This document shows positions 1 to 5,814 of a DNA stretch of 5,837 nucleotides, piece after piece (position 1 is the first letter of the stretch; each line of letters starts with the position of its first letter). The notes below the pieces were generated by a model. The model saw nothing but the letters and a program-made list of their open reading frames with translations, was not told where the DNA came from and searched no databases. Location of the stretch: the NCBI GenBank assembly GCA_003086555.1, contig QEFN01000054.1, forward strand, positions 1 through 5,837. Direction: 5' to 3'. Source of the DNA: Sulfolobus sp. SCGC AB-777_G06 (GTDB lineage: Archaea; Thermoproteota; Thermoprotei_A; Sulfolobales; Sulfolobaceae). Position numbers and translations under genes: made by a program.

Positions 1-1
1 G

Positions 2-184
2 TTGAAAGACCACACGGTTGTCTCGCCAGTTAACCCTAACGAGTCCTTTCATTCCTCATTAAGGGATAGGCTAATTAGATTCAAGAGGGCAACGAAGGCA
101 GTAAATAGGAGCATTCGTAGCATGATGTACTCCATAGCATTAGTCTTATGGGAGAGAAGGTTAATCCCAGAATTTGTAACTTAA
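2..184 (+). CDS. C-terminal end of an IS1-like DDE transposase (5' end outside window)
   Basis: This is the tail of a DNA transposase; the rest of the gene lies left of the window, and the TTG at position 2 should not be taken as the real start. Sixty codons are visible up to the TAA at 182-184. The pattern N-P-N-E followed by LR-x2-L-x-R-x2-R and a basic stretch ending in R-S matches, by recall, the end of IS1-type InsB proteins. In those, the last acidic residue of the catalytic triad precedes an LR..LaR..Rk....kS stretch, so Glu14 of the fragment would be the catalytic Glu. The frame has no internal stop, so the element could be intact. The expected terminal inverted repeat should lie between the stop and about 225, but it cannot be recognised without the left end. 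IS6-type or another DDE family is the main alternative. I am sure it is a transposase end, less sure of the family. Confidence 0.65.
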   Translation: MKDHTVVSPVNPNESFHSSLRDRLIRFKRATKAVNRSIRSMMYSIALVLWERRLIPEFVT

Positions 185-224
185 TGACGACACTATCTCC
201 ACACTGGTATCTGCTTAAGTAAAG

Positions 225-233
225 TATTTATAT
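225..233 (+). promoter_or_regulatory. Archaeal TATA box for the large surface-protein gene
   Basis: The sequence tatttatat sits in a short AT-rich stretch preceded by the purine-rich taaag, which could be the BRE. Its centre is about 32 bases before the GTG at 261, so a start 25-27 bases downstream would fall around 255. That gives a nearly leaderless mRNA for GTG 261, or a leader of about 18 bases for the alternative ATG at 273. The box lies only 41 bases after the transposase stop, so it may be inside or at the edge of the insertion element. This is inferred from spacing and sequence only. Confidence 0.55.
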
Positions 234-260
234 TGACGATAAAATCTGTATCTAAAGAGC

Positions 261-3200
261 GTGAACTCGACTATGCATGAGAGATTATTATCTTCATTAT
301 TACTAATATTTTTATTAACACCTATGTTATTAACTCATTATTTTTTGATCGCTCTTTCAATGTCTAAACCCGTAGGAAACATAGTCAATGAGATAAATTT
401 GGGAAAAGGAGTACCGACTTCTATACTCTATGACCCGAAAAATGGCTATACCTACGTTGGTTTTGCTTCATGGAACTATTCAGGGATATACGTTATCGCT
501 AACTACACAGAAGTTTCGGTAATTCCAACTGCGCTTCCACCTAAAATCATGTGCTATAATCCGCAGAATGGAGATGTTTATGTAGATCTTGGTTCGTTAA
601 TAAGTGGTTCGTTAATAAGTGTTATAAAAGGGACTACCATAGTTAGTAACATATCTTTAAACGGTTATATTTCTACCATGCTATATGATCGGCTAAACGG
701 AATTCTTTATGCATACGTTAATTCGTATACAAATAATTATACTATTGGTGAAATATATGCTATCAATGTAAGTAATAACACGATTATAGGTCACGTGAGT
801 ATAGGGAATTGGAGTAGTCAGCACATGTTACTTAATCCATCGAATGGTTACATCTACTTGTCGCTCAGGAATGGTTCTATAATAGTTCTTACTCCTAATT
901 TAGAGATTATAGGAGCTATAAATGTTAATGCTTCTGTCTATTCCATGTTGTATGACCCCGTTAACGGTTATATATACGTAGATGGCGTAGGATCTAATGG
1001 CGTAGGAGAATTAGTTGTTATCAATCCCTCAGATAACTCTGTAATAGGATTCATACGAGTATTTGGTTATGATAACTATTTATTATCAAAGCCCGTGTTG
1101 ACGTATAACCCGAGTAACGGTTACGTGTATGTGATAGATGGAAATTACATAGGTGTAGTTTCTTCTAATAATTTAGTGGCTGAGATTCCAATAGGATCGC
1201 TAACTTTTGCTGTTACTTACTCCCCCGAAAATAACTACGTTTACGTAAGTGCTAATGGGATGATCTCTGTTATAGACCCCGAATATGATTTCGTGATCAG
1301 TAATCTCACCGCACCTAATGACTTAATGTACTCTCTCATGACTTATGGTAACGGTTACACATACGATGCAGATTATTCAACAAACGGCACTACACAAGTT
1401 ATAATAATAGGACTTCAGAGTGCGCAAAAAGAGGAAGGATCACTTATAGTAAACGTTTATAATTATACTCTCGGTTCTCCAGTAGTAGGAGGGATAACGT
1501 ACGGACTTCTAATTAACTCTGAAAATCAAGTAGTTGAGAAGGCTTATATTAACAGTTACTCACAACTTGTGTTCACTAACGTGATTCCCGGGCAGTACGT
1601 TGTAGATGTATACCATATTCCTAGTTCTGGGATGAACATCACCGAATATTGGGGCAACATTACGGTGAATGTAACCTCATTACCCTATACGGTAAACTTT
1701 ATCACGAATGCCCCCGTAGTATATAGTTTAAACTATACTTTAGCTAACGGAAGGTACAATATAAATGCAGTAATTTATAATCCTAGAAACTACTCTAATG
1801 GGGCTTCTTCTTTGACTGTCCTAGTTTACAATGTTCTTGGTAGGCTTGCCACCACAGTGCCTGGTGTTGTCCTTGGGGTCCTCTACAATTCCTCTGGTTT
1901 TAAGGAGGTTGTGTACATGAATTCAAGCGGTTACTTGAACTTTTACAATGTGCCTCCGGGAACCTACACTCTTGAGGTTTACCACTACCCGAACATTGGG
2001 CTTAACCTCACGGAGTATTGGGGAGGCATGACGGTGAATCTCCAGCCTGGTAGTAATTTCGTCACCTTCTATAGGCATGAGCCTTGGATCTATAATCTAC
2101 AAGTCTCGTCTAGCAATCGGGAGATTGTGGTCACGGTCACTGTCAACGGTACAGTGACTAGCCCGACTCAGGGTGAAATAGAGCTCTGGGTCACCAATAA
2201 CCCCTCCCTCGCTAGTCCCTACAGCCCATCCAAGGTGTTCTACGTCACCATAAACCCGGGACTCAACACGTTCAACTTCACCTACCCAGTCAGCCAAGCA
2301 GGCACCTACTACGTCTACGCCGCAGTGCTCACCTACATCAGCACCTACACTGTGACTGACCAGTGGAACTGGACAGCAACCACAATCTATTCCGTACCAC
2401 ATAATACCTCATCAATTTTAATAGTAACTGTCTATAATGAAAATGGCACATTAGCAAGTAGTTTACCCGGAGTTGTTTACGGAATACTTGTTAATGACCA
2501 GACCGGCCAGCAAGTAGCTAAGGCTTTTATGAACAGCGAGTCCTTACTAGTATTTAATGGTATTCCTCAAGGTAATTATACCCTTTTCGTCTACCACTAC
2601 CCGAACATTGGCTTGAACTTCACAGAATTCTGGGGAATCGAAAATGTATCCATACTTCCAGCAAAAACGGTCTACTTAAATTTCACGAGGTATGAGCCTT
2701 GGATATATAACATACAGTCCATTGGAAACGGTTTCAGTATAACTATTAATGTTACAGTTGACGATCCGCTCAAAGCAATTCTGCATGGGGAGTTGTACAT
2801 CTGGGTTACCACCAGTCCTCAGACGGCGAACCCAAGCGAGCCCACTATAGACACCTCATCCACCTCAATAACCATGAGGCCAGGGCTCAACAAATTCACC
2901 TACTACTACGCGACCACACAGAAAGGAACTTATTACATCTACGCAGCGTTACTGATCTACAACGGGACTCAGCTAATTACAACAGACCAGTGGAATTGGA
3001 CTGCGATGTATGAGCTGACGTTTGTTATATATTCGTATGCTCCTAGTGTCTCGTTTGAATTATACGAGTCAAACAATTACTTCCGCCAGGGACAAATAAT
3101 TGCCAGCAACAAGATAAGCGGTGAGGGGCAAACTATCACATTTAACCTTCCACAAGGTATATACGAATATAATCTAAGTTTGAACAGCCAAGGTTATACG

Positions 3201-5087
3201 ATAGCACCGAGCCCTACAGGATTCATTAATTTAACCAAAAATGAAAGAATTTATCTTTGGGTAATTCCAACCAGCAATTCTTATACTGTATATATGATTC
3301 CTGTCGGTCTTCCAAATCCTTCGCAGTGGTACGTGACTTACCAGGGTTCGTATGAATCCTTGATATTTCTTCCAGATAAGGGTGGCACAATACGGCTAAG
3401 CATGAATAGCTTTTATTACACCGGTGTCAATCTAGTCAATCTAAATGTCTACTCAACGAACCCACAATATTATCCGCTACTGCCCATAGTACAGATAAAC
3501 GCAACGTTCTTATTTCACAATGAATTTTATAATAATGAAAGTTATGCCGTTCCGTTTGCTACCGCAGGCTATGCCCACATAGTAGACTGGAACGGTGTCC
3601 AGTGGAATCCTCTCCTCAATGAGTACTCTCAGCATAATTTCGACTATGTCTACAATAAACAGATCCTGGATGGATTCTGCTGGGGAATGTCGTCAACGGC
3701 AATCCTCTACTACTTGGGTATTTTGCCACTCCCAAGTCAAGGCGCAAGCTACACCAGCCAATTATATTTAGGCCCGATCAATGCCAGTGAGTACCTAGAG
3801 TATCTCACAGACGCATCTCTAGCTGTGGCAGTTCATGAAATACTTGATCCACTCAACAATAAAATTATTGGCGGGTTTATTTTGTATCCAACAAGCGTGA
3901 TCGTGTCAAAAACCATCAATTCTATAGACTACAATAAACCAGTTATACTCATAATTAACTTTACCAATCAGAGCGGTAACAGCCTATACGTTGATTCTGG
4001 CTATCACGCGGTAGTGGCGTGGGGGTACGTCAATGAGACGAACGGAGATGTTGTTTTCCTAGTCTACGATCCTAACTACCCGCAGATCGTTACTAGGGCA
4101 ATATACAACCCCGCAAACGGTTCATTCATCTACATAGACGGACATCCTCCGTATTCAGTATTTATGAATGGTCAGAATTTCTCGTACCCTGGGGACGTTG
4201 GGGAGGTCGTTGGAGTAGCCTCGCCCAAACCTGCTAACTTGTTATGGTTCGATCCTCTGCTTAATGGTCTGCATTGGTTTGTGCCATTGTCTTTGAACCT
4301 AGCAATAGGCCCGTTGCTGGATTACACTCTAATCGTCAGCACGAGTCCGCTTAACGTCTACACGGGCGGTGAGCTAGTGGGCTACTTCGTAGATAATAAG
4401 TATTTCGTCACCGCATCTACAGTCCAGCCCGGCGAGCTCGCGGGCTACGTCGACGGCGCTCCATGGCCACCCCTGTACATACCCTTGTACATAGTGGCAA
4501 TTCGCAATGGCTTTAGCGCATCGGTTGACCCTAATTCCACTCTCGTGGCACTCAGGTTCGCAAACGCCTCAGGCACCATAATGGTTTACGGCTTTGAAGT
4601 TAACACGACGGAGCATGTGGCGGTTCGATTCGTAAACCAGTCCTCGTTTATAGTAGCCTCGCAGAACAACACGGCGGTGAAACTCGAGCTGTTCTCTGTA
4701 ACCAATAGTTCAGTGAAGACCTACAACACAACGCTCTCGCTCAGCAATAGGACGGGCTATGTGGTGAGTGCAAACTACACGAACTTAACGAATACCACCA
4801 TTAAGACTGTGACTGTGAGCTGGGTGAACATCACCCAGACCCAGACGGCTGCTGCAACAACCACAACGACTAATTCAGCGAGTACCTCAACCAGCATCTC
4901 AACTGGTACTATAACCACCGCCACCACAACAACCAGTTCCTCAACCAGTTCGGTTACTGTATCTACTACATCTAGCATGACGAATAATGTAAAGCCATCA
5001 CACAGTGCATTACCCATCTGGGTTACGGTTGCGGTGATAGTGGTTATAGCGTTGATTATTGCGTTACTAATGGCTAGGCGTAGCTAG
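261..5087 (+). CDS. Giant membrane-anchored surface protein with beta-propeller, Ig-like repeats and papain-like cysteine peptidase domain
   Basis: I do not recognise a named gene, but the architecture is readable. Residues 9-33 are a hydrophobic signal or anchor segment. Residues 40-385 are a YVTN/NHL-type beta-propeller with eight Y-x-P-x-N-G-Y-x-Y-V-like motifs (starting near 57, 99, 142, 191, 231, 282, 320 and 362). Residues 393-916 hold two and a half Ig-like repeats. Residues 1016-1029 carry a GLP....W....G motif seen in archaeal surface proteins. About 1075-1310 is a papain-like (clan CA) domain: Gln1134 lies six residues before Cys1140 in FCWGMS, as Gln19 does before Cys25 of papain; His1249 is in GYHAVVAWGY and Asp1270 in VYDPNYP. 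Residues 1525-1573 are a Thr/Ser stalk, 1584-1603 a membrane helix, and the protein ends MARRS. Dozens of N-x-S/T sequons fit a glycosylated extracellular protein. I infer a surface peptidase or adhesin; substrate unknown. GTG 261 fits the TATA spacing, and ATG 273 is also possible. Confidence 0.9.
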   Translation: MNSTMHERLLSSLLLIFLLTPMLLTHYFLIALSMSKPVGNIVNEINLGKGVPTSILYDPKNGYTYVGFASWNYSGIYVIANYTEVSVIPTALPPKIMCYNPQNGDVYVDLGSLISGSLISVIKGTTIVSNISLNGYISTMLYDRLNGILYAYVNSYTNNYTIGEIYAINVSNNTIIGHVSIGNWSSQHMLLNPSNGYIYLSLRNGSIIVLTPNLEIIGAINVNASVYSMLYDPVNGYIYVDGVGSNGVGELVVINPSDNSVIGFIRVFGYDNYLLSKPVLTYNPSNGYVYVIDGNYIGVVSSNNLVAEIPIGSLTFAVTYSPENNYVYVSANGMISVIDPEYDFVISNLTAPNDLMYSLMTYGNGYTYDADYSTNGTTQVIIIGLQSAQKEEGSLIVNVYNYTLGSPVVGGITYGLLINSENQVVEKAYINSYSQLVFTNVIPGQYVVDVYHIPSSGMNITEYWGNITVNVTSLPYTVNFITNAPVVYSLNYTLANGRYNINAVIYNPRNYSNGASSLTVLVYNVLGRLATTVPGVVLGVLYNSSGFKEVVYMNSSGYLNFYNVPPGTYTLEVYHYPNIGLNLTEYWGGMTVNLQPGSNFVTFYRHEPWIYNLQVSSSNREIVVTVTVNGTVTSPTQGEIELWVTNNPSLASPYSPSKVFYVTINPGLNTFNFTYPVSQAGTYYVYAAVLTYISTYTVTDQWNWTATTIYSVPHNTSSILIVTVYNENGTLASSLPGVVYGILVNDQTGQQVAKAFMNSESLLVFNGIPQGNYTLFVYHYPNIGLNFTEFWGIENVSILPAKTVYLNFTRYEPWIYNIQSIGNGFSITINVTVDDPLKAILHGELYIWVTTSPQTANPSEPTIDTSSTSITMRPGLNKFTYYYATTQKGTYYIYAALLIYNGTQLITTDQWNWTAMYELTFVIYSYAPSVSFELYESNNYFRQGQIIASNKISGEGQTITFNLPQGIYEYNLSLNSQGYTIAPSPTGFINLTKNERIYLWVIPTSNSYTVYMIPVGLPNPSQWYVTYQGSYESLIFLPDKGGTIRLSMNSFYYTGVNLVNLNVYSTNPQYYPLLPIVQINATFLFHNEFYNNESYAVPFATAGYAHIVDWNGVQWNPLLNEYSQHNFDYVYNKQILDGFCWGMSSTAILYYLGILPLPSQGASYTSQLYLGPINASEYLEYLTDASLAVAVHEILDPLNNKIIGGFILYPTSVIVSKTINSIDYNKPVILIINFTNQSGNSLYVDSGYHAVVAWGYVNETNGDVVFLVYDPNYPQIVTRAIYNPANGSFIYIDGHPPYSVFMNGQNFSYPGDVGEVVGVASPKPANLLWFDPLLNGLHWFVPLSLNLAIGPLLDYTLIVSTSPLNVYTGGELVGYFVDNKYFVTASTVQPGELAGYVDGAPWPPLYIPLYIVAIRNGFSASVDPNSTLVALRFANASGTIMVYGFEVNTTEHVAVRFVNQSSFIVASQNNTAVKLELFSVTNSSVKTYNTTLSLSNRTGYVVSANYTNLTNTTIKTVTVSWVNITQTQTAAATTTTTNSASTSTSISTGTITTATTTTSSSTSSVTVSTTSSMTNNVKPSHSALPIWVTVAVIVVIALIIALLMARRS
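591..620 (+). repeat. Perfect 15-bp tandem duplication inside the propeller
   Basis: The 15-mer ggttcgttaataagt occurs twice back to back, giving the peptide GSLIS twice (residues 111-120). The identity is at DNA level, including third positions, so it looks like a recent slippage duplication. It adds five residues to a loop or strand of the second propeller blade without breaking the frame. Confidence 0.9.
1437..1805 (+). repeat. Ig-like repeat 1 (short copy, residues about 393-515)
   Basis: This is the first copy of a repeated surface module. It begins with a strand of the type S-L-I-V-x-V-Y-N, followed by a G-V/I-x-Y-G-x-L segment, an N-V-I-P-G-Q-Y-x-V-x-V-Y-H turn and an N-x-T-E-Y-W-G motif. 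This first half resembles carboxypeptidase-regulatory-like (prealbumin-type) domains. The second half is much shorter than in the next two copies and lacks the ELWVT and DQWNWTA motifs, so the copy is about 123 residues instead of about 200. It is AT-rich, like the preceding propeller. Confidence 0.7.
1806..2408 (+). repeat. Ig-like repeat 2 (GC-rich copy, residues about 516-716)
   Basis: This is a full copy of the module: a prealbumin-like first half with VYHYPNIGLNLTEYWGG, a link containing HEPWIYN, and a second beta-sandwich half with ELWVTNNP, GLNTF, TYYVYAA and the closing DQWNWTA (Asp700). It is clearly related to repeat 3 throughout. Its base composition differs from both neighbours: 58 percent GC at 2281-2340 against 27 percent at 2401-2460, with C-ending codons preferred. 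Confidence 0.8.
2409..3008 (+). repeat. Ig-like repeat 3 (residues about 717-916)
   Basis: This is the third copy, aligning with repeat 2 over its whole length with a period of 201-209 residues. It carries the same landmarks: LIVTVYN, LPGVVYGIL, VYHYPNIGLNFTEFWG, YEPWIYNIQ, ELYIWVT, GLNKFTYYY, TYYIYAAL and DQWNWTA (Asp909). A 20-base stretch at 2592-2611 is identical to 1980-1999 of repeat 2. The two copies are otherwise well diverged at DNA level. Confidence 0.8.
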
Positions 5088-5245
5088 CAGTAGTTCTAAA
5101 CAGAGGTTACCACTTTTACCCAAAATTGAACCCAACCAAGTCTTATTCAGTGCCTGCCCTAACACCGTGCCAGTTCTCCGCAACCCCCTCCACGTGGGAT
5201 TTTTTCAAACGTCTTGAATTTCTGGGTTAGAAAACCAATAAATAG
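5088..5245. other. Intergenic stretch with no confident gene
   Basis: No intact gene is visible here. The + frame that later carries the remnant at 5246-5419 is open from about 5084 to a TAG at 5228-5230, with a second TAG at 5243-5245. It reads WDFFKRLEFLG just before the first stop, so it could be part of the same decayed gene. The complementary strand also has an open stretch over 5100-5200, so frame alone does not decide. The C-rich segment 5150-5195 looks like a dispersed repeat or insertion-element end, but I cannot place it. Confidence 0.4.
5200..5205 (+). terminator. Possible T-tract terminator downstream of the surface-protein gene
   Basis: Six T residues follow the palindrome CCACGTGG (5190-5197), about 113 bases past the stop at 5087. 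Archaeal transcription can end at T-runs with or without a hairpin. The palindrome has too small a loop to form a good stem. The assignment is weak, because the tract could also be part of the degenerate sequence that fills 5088-5245. Confidence 0.25.
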
Positions 5246-5419
5246 GCTATATGTGCTTATCAAGAGCCTGAAGTCTACGTAAAGCGGTTTCTTGGGTGTG
5301 CTTTATCTGGTATTGAGAGTGTTCAGTTCTTTTTTGAGGAGGTGAGGGTTCCTCACATACGCCTTAAGGCTGATTATGGTGTTGAGAACATCGTTATCGA
5401 GGCCTACACTCGATCATGA
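5246..5419 (+). pseudogene. Start-less coding remnant of unknown family
   Basis: A 57-codon frame runs between TAG (5243-5245) and TGA (5417-5419). Its translation has the composition of a real protein: it reads PEVYVKRFLGCALSGIESV, then a phenylalanine-rich piece, then VPHIRLKADYGVENIVIEAY. There is no ATG, GTG or TTG near its beginning; the first GTG in frame is about 32 codons in. Two stops lie in the same frame immediately upstream. I read it as the 3' part of a gene that has lost its beginning to deletion or insertion. I do not recognise the family. A rare ATA start at 5249 is the only alternative for an intact small protein. Confidence 0.4.
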
Positions 5420-5424
5420 TTGAA

Positions 5425-5432
5425 TATAAAAA
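5425..5432 (+). promoter_or_regulatory. TATA box upstream of the GC-rich block
   Basis: The octamer tataaaaa lies in a strongly AT-rich stretch just after the stop of the remnant at 5419. A start 25-27 bases downstream would fall at about 5453, which is also where the GC-rich structured block begins. The only gene start nearby, GTG 5641, is more than 200 bases away, so this promoter, if real, makes an RNA with a long structured 5' part or a separate non-coding RNA. Confidence 0.45.
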
Positions 5433-5451
5433 GATTAAAATGAGAGTGTAG

Positions 5452-5562
5452 GGACAAACGGCTTTCCTGGCCAACTCCTCAATAGCCAGAAGGGTCGACT
5501 CCGTAAAGGCTGACGAGTCGATTCCCCGGGGGTCCATTAAAGCCCGACGGCTGAGGACCTGA
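5452..5562 (+). pseudogene. Possible C-terminal tail of a TnpB-type protein
   Basis: A frame of 36 codons is open from just after the TAG at 5449-5451 to TGA at 5560-5562, with no start codon. The segment RRVDSVKADESIPRGSIKAR resembles, from memory, the basic tails after the zinc ribbon in Sulfolobales TnpB (IS200/IS605 or IS607 type) proteins. No zinc-ribbon cysteines or RuvC motifs are present upstream, so any tnpB body has been lost. In such elements the 3' end of tnpB overlaps the right-end structured RNA, which fits the hairpins over the same bases. The GC-rich composition makes a chance open frame likely too, so confidence is low. Confidence 0.25.
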
Positions 5563-5625
5563 TACATACTCGTGAAAAGGCCCGAAACCTCCTTCCGAAT
5601 CGACTCACCCGTGTCACAGTACGGA
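5453..5625 (+). ncRNA. Candidate structured RNA (possible transposon right-end / omega-like RNA)
   Basis: Positions 5461-5640 are 56 percent GC by count (100 of 180), against 37 percent at 5401-5460 and at 5701-5760; in thermophilic archaea GC-rich islands often mark structured RNA. Visible helices: 5467-5471 with 5485-5489; 5492-5500 with 5516-5524 (nine pairs, two G-U); 5530-5535 with 5555-5560, topped by AGCC/GGCT (5541-5544, 5549-5552) closing a CGAC tetraloop; and 5609-5612 with 5621-5624. In addition, 5515-5524 is a perfect ten-base complement of 5597-5606, which competes with the second helix. A TATA box at 5425 would start a transcript at about 5453. It is not recognisable as tRNA, SRP RNA or RNase P RNA. 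The 3' limit is unclear. Confidence 0.35.
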
Positions 5626-5640
5626 TAGGAATGCCCTAAG

Positions 5641-5814
5641 GTGAAGGAGATAATCTTTGACCCGTTGGATGAAAGAAGAGTGGGGGAGTTTTTCGGAGGA
5701 AAAGTAGTAAAGCAAGACGGAGAGATAAAAGTGGTTAGGGAATTTGACGATAAGTTCTTGGAGGAACTTACGATTAATGAAGTACAGCAGTTATGGGACT
5801 TTAACGTAACTTAA
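5641..5814 (+). CDS. Small acidic hypothetical protein (57 aa)
   Basis: A complete frame of 57 codons starts with GTG at 5641 and ends with TAA at 5812-5814. An in-frame TAG at 5626-5628 leaves no room for an earlier start, and no ATG occurs near the beginning of the frame. The peptide begins MKEIIFDPLDERRVGEFFGG and ends QQLWDFNVT. It is rich in Glu, Asp, Lys and Val, alternates charged and hydrophobic residues, and has no signal or membrane segment, so it looks like a genuine small cytoplasmic protein. A purine run AGGA (5627-5630) ten bases before the start is a weak ribosome-binding candidate. I do not recognise the family. Its size and acidity would suit an antitoxin or small regulator whose partner lies beyond 5837, but nothing in view proves it. 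Confidence 0.6.
   Translation: MKEIIFDPLDERRVGEFFGGKVVKQDGEIKVVREFDDKFLEELTINEVQQLWDFNVT

Noticed and set aside
2097..2402. Minus-strand open frame of 101 codons opposite repeat 2
   Set aside because: It lies entirely inside the large gene, in its GC-rich part where chance antisense frames are expected, and its translation (rich in Gly, Val, Cys, Asp) has no recognisable domain.
4775..5017. Minus-strand open frame of 80 codons opposite the Thr/Ser stalk
   Set aside because: It is the antisense of ACN/TCN-rich codons, which gives a Val-rich low-complexity translation; no independent evidence for a gene.
5417..5515. C/D box small RNA suggested by tgattga near 5417 and ctga near 5510
   Set aside because: The C box does not match RTGATGA, the spacing is too long, and no D'/C' pair is found.
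5495..5536. tRNA-like segment with a gtcgattcc T-loop-like motif followed by CCA
   Set aside because: No complementary 5' acceptor strand, D-arm or anticodon arm at the proper distances.
5453..5640. SRP RNA or RNase P RNA
   Set aside because: The block is too short and lacks the conserved helix 8 motifs of SRP RNA and the conserved region I and IV sequences of RNase P RNA.
5394..5810. Long minus-strand open frame, with a possible ATG start at 5567 giving 57 residues
   Set aside because: It is free of stops for nearly 140 codons, but its upstream half is Ser/Thr-rich antisense of the small gene at 5641-5814, and the part with a start codon overlaps the structured GC-rich block. It could be real only if homologues conserve it; I favour a shadow frame.
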